DNA from: Campylobacteraceae bacterium
GTDB taxonomy: Bacteria; Campylobacterota; Campylobacteria; Campylobacterales; Arcobacteraceae
NCBI GenBank assembly: GCA_013215945.1
Contig: JABSOM010000001.1
Span: 186,001 to 250,000, forward strand
DNA: 64,000 nucleotides
Reading direction: 5' to 3'
The position numbers and the translations under genes were made by a program. Below, one piece after another: positions 34,042-43,394 of the stretch (positions are counted from its first letter, which is position 1; every line of letters starts with the position of its first letter). Under the pieces are notes generated by a model. That model was given only the letters and a program-made list of their open reading frames with translations. It was not told where the DNA came from and made no database searches.

Positions 34042-34076
34042 ATTTCTTAAAATTATTTATACTAATTTTAAGAAAT
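34042..34076. terminator. Perfect 14-bp inverted repeat after the rhodanese gene
   Basis: ATTTCTTAAAATTA and TAATTTTAAGAAAT pair perfectly around a 7-nt loop, 7 nt past the stop of the rhodanese-like gene. The following minus-strand bases are A/T-rich without a clean T-run, so termination is likely but not certain. Confidence 0.55.
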
Positions 34077-34082
34077 GTTCTT

Positions 34083-34520
34083 CTATCCTGAAACAAATTC
34101 ACCTTTATAGGTGTATAAACCTTCTTGTAAATTACAAACACTAATAAAACCCATATCGTTCATAATATTTAAGCATTGAGCACTTCTGCCTCCACTTAAA
34201 CAATATACAATACAAGGTGTGTTTTTCTCATTTTTAAGTACTTCCATACTCTCATAAAAAGAACTTGTAGGTACCAAAAAATCAGTTCCTTCAATTCTTT
34301 GTTGAAGATATTCATTCATCTCTCTGTTATCAATCAATAAAAAATGAATAATCTTTTTTGCTCTTGCAGCTAAGAGTGAAATTAACTCATCCCCTGAAAG
34401 TGAGTTTGAAGCCAATAATTCAAGACACTTTTTTTTGTTTAAAGAAGAGTCATTTGAAAATGAAATTTCATTAGGCATTTTAGAAAAACCTGTGAATGTT
34501 ATATTAGTATTTTTTAGCAT
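34083..34520 (-). CDS. Rhodanese-like sulfurtransferase
   Basis: The 145-aa protein has a C-terminal rhodanese domain with the active-site loop YCLSGGRSAQC (Cys followed by a five-residue loop ending in Arg) and LIDNREMNEYLQQRI at its start. The N-terminal ~45 residues are unusual for a single rhodanese domain. It likely carries persulfide sulfur. It is cytoplasmic and stands alone. Confidence 0.88.
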   Translation of the reverse strand: MLKNTNITFTGFSKMPNEISFSNDSSLNKKKCLELLASNSLSGDELISLLAARAKKIIHFLLIDNREMNEYLQQRIEGTDFLVPTSSFYESMEVLKNEKNTPCIVYCLSGGRSAQCLNIMNDMGFISVCNLQEGLYTYKGEFVSG

Positions 34521-34591
34521 TTATATTCCATTTTTTTTTAAATTGTAATTAAAAGTATCATAAGAAGAACTTATAGATAAACATAGCTTCA

Positions 34592-35104
34592 TTATTTATT
34601 TACTTTGCTGATATAAGAAGATAATGCACGTATTTCTTCTTTACTTAAGTTTTTAACCTGCCCTTGCATTAAACCTTTCATCATTTTTCCATAAGAGCCA
34701 TCTTTATAACCCATTAATGCTAAATAAATTTTCTCTTCACTCCAGATGTTTATAACTTCTGATTTACCTAAAGCAGCTTTTTCACCTTTAAGCCCATGAC
34801 AGGAAGAACAGGCTGCATAAAGTTTTTGAGCATTTATGGAAACAGTAACTTCCTTCATTTTATTAAGAACATCTTTTTTTGTTTCTTCAATAACATTTAC
34901 AAGTTCTTCTTTTTTTACATCAATTATTACATCCATTTGTTCTTTTGTTTCTAAAATAACTTCTGTTACTATCGTTTTTTTATTTTCTATCGTTTTACTC
35001 TTTTCTTGTGTTTGCATAGAAGAGAGTTCTTTCTCTTCTTTTTTATCACTACAGGCAATAAATACAATAAGTACTAAAATACTTAGGAAAAAACTTTTTT
35101 TCAT
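34592..35104 (-). CDS. Mono-haem cytochrome c lipoprotein
   Basis: The 170-aa protein has a lipobox (VFIAC, Cys at 18), a ~70-residue Lys/Glu-rich linker and a small class-I cytochrome domain with CSSCH near residue 98 and the axial Met in KGLMQG. It would carry electrons at the periplasmic face of the membrane. The long charged linker acts as a tether. It stands alone between the rhodanese gene and clpA. Confidence 0.93.
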   Translation of the reverse strand: MKKSFFLSILVLIVFIACSDKKEEKELSSMQTQEKSKTIENKKTIVTEVILETKEQMDVIIDVKKEELVNVIEETKKDVLNKMKEVTVSINAQKLYAACSSCHGLKGEKAALGKSEVINIWSEEKIYLALMGYKDGSYGKMMKGLMQGQVKNLSKEEIRALSSYISKVNK

Positions 35105-35152
35105 ATCAATCCTTTTTATTAATTAAGAAAACACATAAGATGTGTTTTCTAT

Positions 35153-37366
35153 TTATTCTTTACTGTAATCAAACGTAAAAGCGTCGTCTTTGTAAGCAAT
35201 ACTAACAATACCGCCTTTTTTGAGTTTACCAAATAAAATCTCATCTGTTAATACTGATTTTATTTTATCAGCAATAACTCTTCCTAAAGGTCTTGCCCCC
35301 ATTTGTTCATCATAACCTAAGATTGCTAATTGAAGTTTTGCATTTTTTGAAATATTAATTTTGATGTTTTTATCGCTTAATTGATTTTGTACCTCATCAA
35401 TAAATTTTCCAGCAACTAAAGCAACAACTTCCATACTAAGAGATTTAAACTTAACAACACAATCCAATCGATTTCTAAACTCAGGCGCAAAGAATTTTTT
35501 AATGGACTTGTCTTGATTGGAATTTTCATCTTTATTAAATCCCATAACAGGAGCTTCTTTTGTACCTAAGTTTGATGTCATAATCAATACAACATTCGTA
35601 AAAGAAGAAATATTCCCATTATTATCAGTAAGTTTTGCATTGTCCATTACTTGCAGTAAAATAGACATTAAATCAGGATGTGCTTTTTCGATTTCATCTA
35701 ATAATAAAACACAATGTGGGTGTTTTCTAATAGCTTCAGTTAATAAACCACCTTTTTCAAATCCAACATAACCAGCAGGTGCTCCAATAAGTCTTGAAAT
35801 CGTATGTGCTTCCATATATTCACTCATATCAAAACGTTCAAAATGTACACCTAATTGTAAAGACAGTTCTTTTGCAACTTCAGTTTTACCAACACCAGTA
35901 GGCCCTGTGAATAAAAAAGAACCAACAGGATGATTCTCTCCACTTAAACCAGCCCTGTTTACTTTTATAGCTTCTACAATTTTAGAAATAGATTCATCTT
36001 GTCCAAAAACTCTTTTTTTCATATTTTTTTCAAGATTACGTAAAAGTGTCAAATCAGATTTTGTAGCTGTTTTAGGAGGAACATTAGCCATTAACGCAAC
36101 AGTATTTTCAACATCTTTTGCTGTAATTGTCAATACTTGTTTTCGATCTTTTGCATCAAAAGAAAGTTTTTTTGTAGCTGCTACTTCATCAATAACATCA
36201 ATAGCACAATCGGGTAAATATCTGTCATTAATAAATTTTTTGCTTAATTCAACTGCATTTTTAATGGCTTGATAATTGTATTTTACATTATGGAATTCTT
36301 CGTACTTAGATTTAATACCATTTAAAATAGAAATACTGTCTTTGATACTTGGTTCATCTACATCCACTTTTGCAAATCTTCTGCTCAAAGCTTTGTCTTT
36401 TGAAAAATCATTTCTGTATTCTGCAAAAGTAGTAGCTCCTATACATCTAAGTTTACCATTGGCTAAAAGAGGTTTTAATATATTAGAAGCATCCATAGCA
36501 GAGCCCCCTACACTTCCAGCACCTACAATAGTATGAATTTCATCAATAAATAAAATAGCATTAGGAATTTTAGATATTTCAGTCAATAAAGATTTTAATT
36601 TTTTTTCAAAATCACCTCTGTATTTAGTTCCAGCTAACATAGAACCCATATCAAGAGAAAATATTTTTGCATCTAATAAAATAGAAGGTACATTTTTATT
36701 AGCAATTTCTAAAGCAAGCCCTTCTGCAATAGCCGTTTTACCAACACCTGGTTCCCCAATTAATAAAGGATTGTTCTTTTTTCTACGTGCTAAAATTTGA
36801 ATAACTCTGTTAATCTCATTTTCTCTTGCAATCACAGGATCAATTTCACCATTTGACGCTAAAGCTACTAATTCAACTGCATTGTTTTGTAAAACTTCAT
36901 TCTCATTGTCTTCTTCATTTTCTTCCTCAGCAGAAGGAGAGTTCTCTGTATGTGATATTTCTTCCAAAATATCTACTTTTTCAATGCCCAAGGTTTTTAG
37001 TTTATACGTAGCATAAGATTTTTCATCTTTTAAAATAGCTACTAACATATCTTCAACATTTGCAACTCTTTTTCCTGAACCTTGGGTATGGGCTACCATA
37101 TGTTCTATTACTGTTGTTAAACTAACTGTTTCTATTGGCTCATCATTTATGCCCTCTGGTAAAACAGGAGTATTATGCTCTAAGTGTTTTTTTACTTCAT
37201 TGCTAATATTATTTGTATCTAAACCTAAATCTACAAATAAAGATTTAATAAATTCATCACTTAATAACATTAAAAAAATATGCTCAACCGTTAAATACTC
37301 GTGTTTAGAGTCTTTAGCATAGGATACTGCTTGACCAAAGATTGTTCTTAGTTCATTTGAAATCAT
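35153..37366 (-). CDS. clpA: ClpA, AAA+ unfoldase of ClpAP
   Basis: The 737-aa protein has the Clp N domain (about 1-140), AAA-1 with GEPGVGKTA and DEIHTI, and AAA-2 with GPTGVGKTE and LLDEIEKAH. A MGF tripeptide (residues in PVMGFNK) corresponds to the ClpP-binding loop. It unfolds substrates, including those passed by ClpS, into ClpP. It begins 1 nt after the clpS stop. Length is close to E. coli ClpA. Confidence 0.97.
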   Translation of the reverse strand: MISNELRTIFGQAVSYAKDSKHEYLTVEHIFLMLLSDEFIKSLFVDLGLDTNNISNEVKKHLEHNTPVLPEGINDEPIETVSLTTVIEHMVAHTQGSGKRVANVEDMLVAILKDEKSYATYKLKTLGIEKVDILEEISHTENSPSAEEENEEDNENEVLQNNAVELVALASNGEIDPVIARENEINRVIQILARRKKNNPLLIGEPGVGKTAIAEGLALEIANKNVPSILLDAKIFSLDMGSMLAGTKYRGDFEKKLKSLLTEISKIPNAILFIDEIHTIVGAGSVGGSAMDASNILKPLLANGKLRCIGATTFAEYRNDFSKDKALSRRFAKVDVDEPSIKDSISILNGIKSKYEEFHNVKYNYQAIKNAVELSKKFINDRYLPDCAIDVIDEVAATKKLSFDAKDRKQVLTITAKDVENTVALMANVPPKTATKSDLTLLRNLEKNMKKRVFGQDESISKIVEAIKVNRAGLSGENHPVGSFLFTGPTGVGKTEVAKELSLQLGVHFERFDMSEYMEAHTISRLIGAPAGYVGFEKGGLLTEAIRKHPHCVLLLDEIEKAHPDLMSILLQVMDNAKLTDNNGNISSFTNVVLIMTSNLGTKEAPVMGFNKDENSNQDKSIKKFFAPEFRNRLDCVVKFKSLSMEVVALVAGKFIDEVQNQLSDKNIKINISKNAKLQLAILGYDEQMGARPLGRVIADKIKSVLTDEILFGKLKKGGIVSIAYKDDAFTFDYSKE

Positions 37367-37367
37367 T

Positions 37368-37667
37368 TTATTCTTCTTCCATGACAGCTTTTAAAGGAAA
37401 CCCATTATCTCTTGCCATTGTTTTTACTTGTGCAACTTTTGTAGCAGATATTTCATGAGTATAAACCCCACAAATATCTTTTCCATGATTATGAATGTTT
37501 AACATAATATTCGTTGATTCATCGTTTGTTTTACGAAATACTTTTGTTAAAACATCAATAACAAAATCCATAGTTGAATAATCATCATTTAACAATAAAA
37601 CTTTATATTTTTTAGGTTCTTCAACTTCTGTACTATCTTGTAATTCAAACTCTATTTCGTGTGCCAC
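37368..37667 (-). CDS. clpS: ClpS, N-degron adaptor
   Basis: The 99-aa protein starts at a GTG with AAGG 6 nt upstream. It has LLNDDYSTMDFVIDVL (N-degron pocket Asn-Asp), the HNHGKDICGVYTHEIS segment with pocket His, and a C-terminal ClpA contact. It delivers proteins with N-terminal Leu, Phe, Tyr or Trp to ClpAP and is co-transcribed with clpA. Confidence 0.97.
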   Translation of the reverse strand: MAHEIEFELQDSTEVEEPKKYKVLLLNDDYSTMDFVIDVLTKVFRKTNDESTNIMLNIHNHGKDICGVYTHEISATKVAQVKTMARDNGFPLKAVMEEE

Positions 37668-37739
37668 ATAAAACCTTTACTATACTTTGGATAAAATAAA
37701 CCCAAATTTATATAATAATTATACCAAAAAAGATATTAC

Positions 37740-38378
37740 ATGATTAAAGAAAAAAAGCCTTTAGAGAAAAAAAGTTTATTTATTACAGCAACCAATACAG
37801 ATATAGGTAAAACCTATGCCTCTGAGAAGTTTTTAAGATACTACCATTCCAAAGGTTTTAAAGTAGGATATTTTAAACCCATTGAAACAGGAGTAAAGGA
37901 TGCGCCCCTAGATGGAACAAAAATGCTTGCACTTACAAAAGAGCTAAACCCTGATTTTAAGGTGGGTATAGATGATATAGTCCCTTATCAATTTACTTTA
38001 GCAGCAGCACCTTATGTAGCGAAAAAAGACAAAAAAATTTCTTTATCCTATTTAAAAGAAAAAAGGGATTACCTTTTTAAGTTCTGTGATTTTTTAATTA
38101 TTGAAGGTGCAGGAGGATTAATGGTTCCTATTGAAAAAGATTTTTATATTATTGATTTAATAAAAGCCTTTAATGTACCAACAGCACTTATTGCTTCAAG
38201 TAAATTAGGAGGAATTAATGATACTTTATTGTCTTGTATGGCATTAAAGACTTATGAAATCTCTTATGAGTGTTATATCAATGTTTTTCTTGATAAAGAT
38301 TCTTTTATGGAAGTCTCTTATCCTTTTTATAAAGAATGCAAAACAAATATCAAGTTTCTAAAAGACATAACATTTTAG
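37740..38378 (+). CDS. bioD: Dethiobiotin synthetase
   Basis: The 212-aa protein has the P-loop ITATNTDIGKTYASE, GYFKPIETG and EGAGGLMVPI of BioD. It closes the ureido ring of dethiobiotin using ATP and CO2. Its 3' end overlaps the convergent MFS gene by 4 nt. Other biotin genes are not in the window. Confidence 0.96.
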   Translation: MIKEKKPLEKKSLFITATNTDIGKTYASEKFLRYYHSKGFKVGYFKPIETGVKDAPLDGTKMLALTKELNPDFKVGIDDIVPYQFTLAAAPYVAKKDKKISLSYLKEKRDYLFKFCDFLIIEGAGGLMVPIEKDFYIIDLIKAFNVPTALIASSKLGGINDTLLSCMALKTYEISYECYINVFLDKDSFMEVSYPFYKECKTNIKFLKDITF

Positions 38379-39604
38379 AGATGTTTTACTAAAAATTTAT
38401 AATAATAAGCAACTACAAAAAACATTGCACCTAAAATACCTGAGATTATTTGCAAAGAAAGATAAGAGGACATAAGTCCTACAAACAAAGTGGTGCAAAC
38501 ATTGCTTAACATAAATACCATATCATTGTAAGAAATAACTCTGCCTAAATATTTTCTTTCAACTTTTTCTTGTAAGAGAGCATACGTATAAGACCAAATA
38601 CTTGTAGTGCACAGTCCTACAAAAAACAGTGTCACTAAAGAAAAATAAAAATTGTTTTGAAATACTGCCCACAAAATAATAGCAGATCCTTGAAAAATAA
38701 ATAAATAGACCAAAGATTCTTTGTTTAAGTACTTACTTATGAAAAAAGGGCCTATCATTAAAGCAAGTGCTCGTACCGCATTTGATATTCCAAGCGCCAA
38801 AGGAACAGCAATTACATATTTATATTCATTTTTAGCCAACAAAGTAATTAGCGTATCAAAAGAAGTTAAACCAACACTTGCATGTAGAATAATTAGGTGT
38901 ATTACCATTTTTGATTTTTTGATATATAAAAGACCGTCTTTTATCATAGCAAAGAATTTTTCCTTGTGTTCTTCGACTTCGATTTTAAAATCAATGCCAG
39001 AAAAATAAACTAAAGCAATAACAAAAACACTGGCATCCAAGATAATAGCTGTTTTAATACCAAAATAATTAACCACTAAACCGCTTAATCCCATTCCTAC
39101 AGCATAAGTAAAAGACCAAATAATAGAATGGATTTCATTTGCTTTTTGTAAAGCAATGCCTCTTACTAATTTTGGCAATAAAGACATTTCTGCTGAAAAG
39201 AAAATAGAAGCAGCAGTCATTCTAATAAAAACTATTACCATTAAAAGCCAAATTTGTGAGGGTTCATCAATCAATAAGAGCAATAAAGTCATACACAATT
39301 CAATAAGTAAAAGTGAAAATAAAAGATTCTTAATTTTAAACTTATCTATAATTACCCCAGAAAAAGGTGCAATCACAACAGCTGGTAAAAGATGCATCAC
39401 TGTTACCATAGAAATTACAAAAGCAGAAGAAGAAAAATCAACCAACATTGTATATATTGCAACCGAAGAAAACCAAGCACCAAAATATGCAATAAATTGT
39501 AAAACAGACAGTTTTCTAATTAAAGGGTATTGTTTTAATAAACTAAGGTAGTTCAAGACGCACCAATACTTCTTGTAAAATTGCAGAAAAAGCGACTTCA
39601 TCAC
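38375..39604 (-). CDS. MFS transporter
   Basis: The protein of up to 409 aa has twelve predicted membrane helices and the MFS loop motif GVIIDKFKIKN between helices 2 and 3. It resembles the enterobactin-exporter-like/multidrug branch. The start is uncertain: GTG/ATG at 39604/39601 lies 60 nt inside the molybdoenzyme gene, and a TTG at 39556 near that gene's stop is a possible alternative with no clear ribosome site. Substrate unknown. Confidence 0.88.
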   Translation of the reverse strand: MMKSLFLQFYKKYWCVLNYLSLLKQYPLIRKLSVLQFIAYFGAWFSSVAIYTMLVDFSSSAFVISMVTVMHLLPAVVIAPFSGVIIDKFKIKNLLFSLLLIELCMTLLLLLIDEPSQIWLLMVIVFIRMTAASIFFSAEMSLLPKLVRGIALQKANEIHSIIWSFTYAVGMGLSGLVVNYFGIKTAIILDASVFVIALVYFSGIDFKIEVEEHKEKFFAMIKDGLLYIKKSKMVIHLIILHASVGLTSFDTLITLLAKNEYKYVIAVPLALGISNAVRALALMIGPFFISKYLNKESLVYLFIFQGSAIILWAVFQNNFYFSLVTLFFVGLCTTSIWSYTYALLQEKVERKYLGRVISYNDMVFMLSNVCTTLFVGLMSSYLSLQIISGILGAMFFVVAYYYKFLVKHL

Positions 39605-41255
39605 TCAAAGAAGGCGTTAAATAGTTGGCATATTTATTGCCAGAATAACACAAAACACAATCTTCTCTTATATCAGGACTTAAAACAACAGAAAATTCTG
39701 CACTGCCGTATAAAGAAAGAAGTTTTATTCTTTTTGCACTTGCATAAATATTATTGGGATGAAGATAAACATTCTCATCCTTAGCAAATTGTGAATTTAA
39801 TGAATTTTTTGCTTTAGAAGTGATAAAAAAATATTCATTTTCTTTTTTTATTTCATAAAGATTTTTAATGTTAAAATGCTTAATAAAATTATAGTTTTTT
39901 ATCTCAAAGCTTTTAGCTTTTGCATTTTTATAATAGTTAAAAACATCATCTTCTTCTTTTAATCCCTCATAATCAAAAGCATCAAATAAATATTTACATA
40001 AGTTGTATTCAGAAATTTTTTCATTATTGTATTCATGTACATAAGAAACACTTTTATACTCATGCCCATAAGATAAACGCACATCTTTTTTTTCTAAAAA
40101 TGTAGAAGCGGGAATAATTAAATTGGCATATTCACTGCTTTCATTTTTACTTGTTCCAAAAAATACGACAAAGGTATTTTTAAGTGCTTCTTTGATTTTA
40201 AAAGTATTGGGATTAGAAACTAATACGTTTCCTGCTTGTATAAATACAAGATCATAAGCACTGTAATCAATACATGAAATATCAACTCGTTTTTTTGGGT
40301 TTGCGATTAATTGTTTTTCATAACCATAAGAGCCATCAGCTAAATACCATACACCCCCTGCACTTCTGCTAGTATTGTGCAGACCCATACTTGCAGCAAA
40401 AGAATCAATACTTCTAAAAATAGAAGCACCTTCATAGTATTTTTGAGCCCCTAACCCCAACATTAATGCAATTTTTTTGCCTTTAATGAGATTAATAAAA
40501 CTATGAATATCTTCAATCTTTAAATCAAGCGTTTTAATATAAGAATCAATACTACGTTTACAAGCAAGTTCATAAAACTTATGCCCTTCATGTTCATTAA
40601 TAAATTCTTTGTCTTCTATGTTATTAAGATAAATCATTTGAGTTAATAATAAAGCCAATTCATGATCTGTTTTTGGTTTAATTTGTAAGTGTAATTCTGA
40701 TTTTTTAGCTATTGGAGTTGTCATAGGATCTATTGTAATAAAAATCTTATCTTTTACAAGTTTGTACATATGAGAAGAAGTAACAGTAAAATTTCTTCCC
40801 CAGCATATAATTACATCTGCATTTATCAAATAATCTAAAGGAGGATTTATATTAGCACCTCCTCTTGATGTTTCAAGAGCATGAGAGCCAATATTATCAC
40901 ATAAACCACCTTGTGTGAAAACAGAACCATATTTAGCAAAAAAGGTCTTAGGATAAGACTGCAGCACACCTAAATTTCCACTTCCTTTATAATATAAAGT
41001 TTTAGAAGCTTTAGTGCTCTTTAGTTTTTCAACAAGTATGTTTAAAGCACTTTTTAAAGAAATTGCATTTTTATCATAAAATGCAGAAGAAAAAGTTTCT
41101 TCTTTTAAAAGCTTGGCAAAATTAACGCACAGTTTTTTATTCGTAGGAACATGACTTGCACTTGCTTTTATTTTTCCATCATTATAACTTGCCTCACAGG
41201 TATCAAAACAATCTAAGGGGCAAGCAATACTATTATTTGAATTCAATTTTAACAA
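39543..41255 (-). CDS. Molybdopterin-dependent oxidoreductase, short
   Basis: The 570-aa protein opens with a 4Fe-4S motif CPLDCFDTC...C (residues 12-43) and continues with molybdopterin domains including GGLCDNIGSHALETSRGG, a TAT-less cytoplasmic layout and a C-terminal dinucleotide-binding domain (HPNNIYASAK...YLTPSLSDE). It is shorter than formate dehydrogenase or nitrate reductase alpha subunits (700 aa or more). Ser in the SHALET region occupies the likely metal-ligand position. Its substrate is unknown. It overlaps the HlyD-like gene by 23 nt. Confidence 0.86.
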   Translation of the reverse strand: MLKLNSNNSIACPLDCFDTCEASYNDGKIKASASHVPTNKKLCVNFAKLLKEETFSSAFYDKNAISLKSALNILVEKLKSTKASKTLYYKGSGNLGVLQSYPKTFFAKYGSVFTQGGLCDNIGSHALETSRGGANINPPLDYLINADVIICWGRNFTVTSSHMYKLVKDKIFITIDPMTTPIAKKSELHLQIKPKTDHELALLLTQMIYLNNIEDKEFINEHEGHKFYELACKRSIDSYIKTLDLKIEDIHSFINLIKGKKIALMLGLGAQKYYEGASIFRSIDSFAASMGLHNTSRSAGGVWYLADGSYGYEKQLIANPKKRVDISCIDYSAYDLVFIQAGNVLVSNPNTFKIKEALKNTFVVFFGTSKNESSEYANLIIPASTFLEKKDVRLSYGHEYKSVSYVHEYNNEKISEYNLCKYLFDAFDYEGLKEEDDVFNYYKNAKAKSFEIKNYNFIKHFNIKNLYEIKKENEYFFITSKAKNSLNSQFAKDENVYLHPNNIYASAKRIKLLSLYGSAEFSVVLSPDIREDCVLCYSGNKYANYLTPSLSDEVAFSAILQEVLVRLELP

Positions 41256-41940
41256 GCTTTGAGAATAAATCTACTTTTGGCATTATAATAATAGCTTTAT
41301 ACGAAGAAATATGCTTTTCATCTGCAACTTTAAATATTTTGGAAATCTTCAAGTCACTTTTTACATCATTGATATAAATGTCTTGTTTTAAAATACTTTG
41401 GGCATCTAAAATAGGAATAAAAATTTCTAATTTACCTGCTGATAAATCTTTACTTTCATACAGAATATTTCCAGGATTAACATAATCCCCTTTTTTTACG
41501 CTTATATTAAAAATATAATTATTCTTTTCATAGAGTTTTTTATTTTTTATTTTATCTTCCAGCGAAAATATTTTAATATTCAAATCTGCTTTATTTGATT
41601 TTAAATTAATGTATTTTAGTTTTTGGCTTTCTTTTTCAAAAATCGATTTTGAAGATACTTTTTTTAGTCTTGAATAGTTTTTCTTTTCAATGCTTATCAT
41701 CTCATTTAACAAAAGCATTTTATTTTTACTTTCTTTTAAATCAATCAAATCCAAAGAGTTATCAATTTGAATAATTAAAGAATTATTTGCAAACTTACCT
41801 TCTAAAGCATCATTAGAAAAGGTAATTTTTCCACTAACTGCTGCTTTAATCACATAAGAATTTAAGGCTTTTACTTTTGAGTAATACTCTTGAGAATAAA
41901 CACTCACAGCCAAAAGAACAAATACAATTATTTTTTTCAT
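41233..41940 (-). CDS. HlyD-like periplasmic adaptor protein
   Basis: The 235-aa protein has a signal peptide (KKIIVFVLLAVSVYS), a lipoyl-like half (YVIKAAVSGKITF), a ~60-residue coiled coil and the second half (VKKGDYVNPGNILYESK). This is the membrane-fusion-protein fold, but no transporter is encoded beside it. It overlaps the BatD-like gene by 4 nt, so the two may act together in the periplasm. Confidence 0.75.
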   Translation of the reverse strand: MKKIIVFVLLAVSVYSQEYYSKVKALNSYVIKAAVSGKITFSNDALEGKFANNSLIIQIDNSLDLIDLKESKNKMLLLNEMISIEKKNYSRLKKVSSKSIFEKESQKLKYINLKSNKADLNIKIFSLEDKIKNKKLYEKNNYIFNISVKKGDYVNPGNILYESKDLSAGKLEIFIPILDAQSILKQDIYINDVKSDLKISKIFKVADEKHISSYKAIIIMPKVDLFSKLVKIEFK

Positions 41941-43394
41941 AATTTACCTTTTTTTTCTAATTTTTTTATTAGTATCAAAATATCTTTTTTGATACTTTGA
42001 TACTCTTTTTCTTCACATTTTTCGAGCTTGTATATATATTCATCTAACAATGGAAATTTTAAAATATATACCGCCAAAATATTTAATAAGAGTTTTTTTG
42101 AAGAAGAGTTCTTTATTTTTTTGGACAGACTAGATTCTATGGTTTTTTTATTTTTAATTGTAACAAATTTAAATAAACTAAAGATTAATACAGCAAAGAA
42201 GATACCAAGAATGAAAAAAATACCTCTACTTAATAAAATATTCTCACTATTTTTATACTGAGTCTTTTTTATTATTTTTTGTTTTTGTAAAATACTTTTA
42301 TTTTTCACTTTATTCACATAAACTTGATATTCTTTTGTTTTGATTTCTTTTATACTTTTGCTTTTTTTATCAAAATAACGTAAGGAATAAGAAGGAATAA
42401 TAAAATCATTAGAGGAGAGAAAAGAAAAAGTTTTAGAATAAGACACCTGATATCTTCCACTTATAAATTCTTTTTTTACATCTGCTTTATTCTGGAAAAC
42501 AGTAGTATTTTTAATATTAAAAGTAATATCTTCAAGATCATCAATATTTCCATAACCCTCTATTTTAATTTGGTAAGAAAGAGCTTCATTTTCTTTTAAT
42601 TTATTTTTATTAATACTAGAACTAATTGAGAATTCACCTATTAAAGCAATACCTTTGGGTAATGCTTTAACATTAATACTAAGAGAATTTGAGTAAATAT
42701 TGAGCTGTTTACTTTCATTAGCAAATAATGAGAAGGTATTATTTGTATCAAGAATTTGTAAGTTTACTTTTAGAGAAGGAATAATTATTTGTCCCACTTT
42801 TTGAGGAAAAATCAAAAATGGTATTTCTTGAACAATATAAGGACCCTCTTCATATTGTGGAGAAGAAGACAATTGTTTAAACCAGAAATTATCAAAACGA
42901 GGTGTTTCTAAAGAAGAATCAAGTATTTGGGAATTTTTTCTGTATTTAAAAACAAGGATTAAAAGTGCATCTTCGCCTAAATACAAATCTTTTTTTGATA
43001 GTTTTATACTTAAATCAAAATTATTGTTTTTTGTTTTAATAATTTTTTGTTTTCTTATTTTTTTTTCTTTTGAATACACCGTTTTTCCATCAAGAACAAA
43101 AGCGAAAGAAGGAATTATAAAATCATTTTGAGGATAAATTAAAAATTGACGAATTTGCTTTTTACTTATTCTACCGTTGATATTAGAATAACTTGATTGT
43201 TTTGAAGTATTTTGCACATCATATGAAGCAATTTTTGTAATACTTGGAAAAACAATTTCCTGTGCAATTACTTCATAATTAACGATAAAAGCTTCATTCT
43301 CATAAAACGTATTTTTTGAACTAAGCGTTATATTTGAAAGAGCACTTGTAAAAAAGAATACTAATAAAATGCCTACTTTAAACAATGTTAACAT
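41937..43394 (-). CDS. BatD-like membrane protein
   Basis: The 485-aa protein has a signal peptide, several beta-sandwich (BatD, 'oxygen tolerance') repeats with the KTVYSKEKKI and GYGNIDDLEDI-type signatures, a membrane helix near residues 390-412 and a short cytoplasmic tail. Bat proteins usually occur with MoxR and von Willebrand factor proteins; none is here. Its start overlaps the flhA stop by one base, placing it at the tail of the flagellar operon. Role here unknown. Confidence 0.8.
   Translation of the reverse strand: MLTLFKVGILLVFFFTSALSNITLSSKNTFYENEAFIVNYEVIAQEIVFPSITKIASYDVQNTSKQSSYSNINGRISKKQIRQFLIYPQNDFIIPSFAFVLDGKTVYSKEKKIRKQKIIKTKNNNFDLSIKLSKKDLYLGEDALLILVFKYRKNSQILDSSLETPRFDNFWFKQLSSSPQYEEGPYIVQEIPFLIFPQKVGQIIIPSLKVNLQILDTNNTFSLFANESKQLNIYSNSLSINVKALPKGIALIGEFSISSSINKNKLKENEALSYQIKIEGYGNIDDLEDITFNIKNTTVFQNKADVKKEFISGRYQVSYSKTFSFLSSNDFIIPSYSLRYFDKKSKSIKEIKTKEYQVYVNKVKNKSILQKQKIIKKTQYKNSENILLSRGIFFILGIFFAVLIFSLFKFVTIKNKKTIESSLSKKIKNSSSKKLLLNILAVYILKFPLLDEYIYKLEKCEEKEYQSIKKDILILIKKLEKKGKL

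Noticed and set aside
41233-41940. HlyD-like protein as part of a tripartite drug pump.
   Set aside because: No ABC, RND or outer-membrane factor gene lies next to it; the MFS at 38375 is separated by the molybdoenzyme and is not of the EmrB type as far as can be seen.
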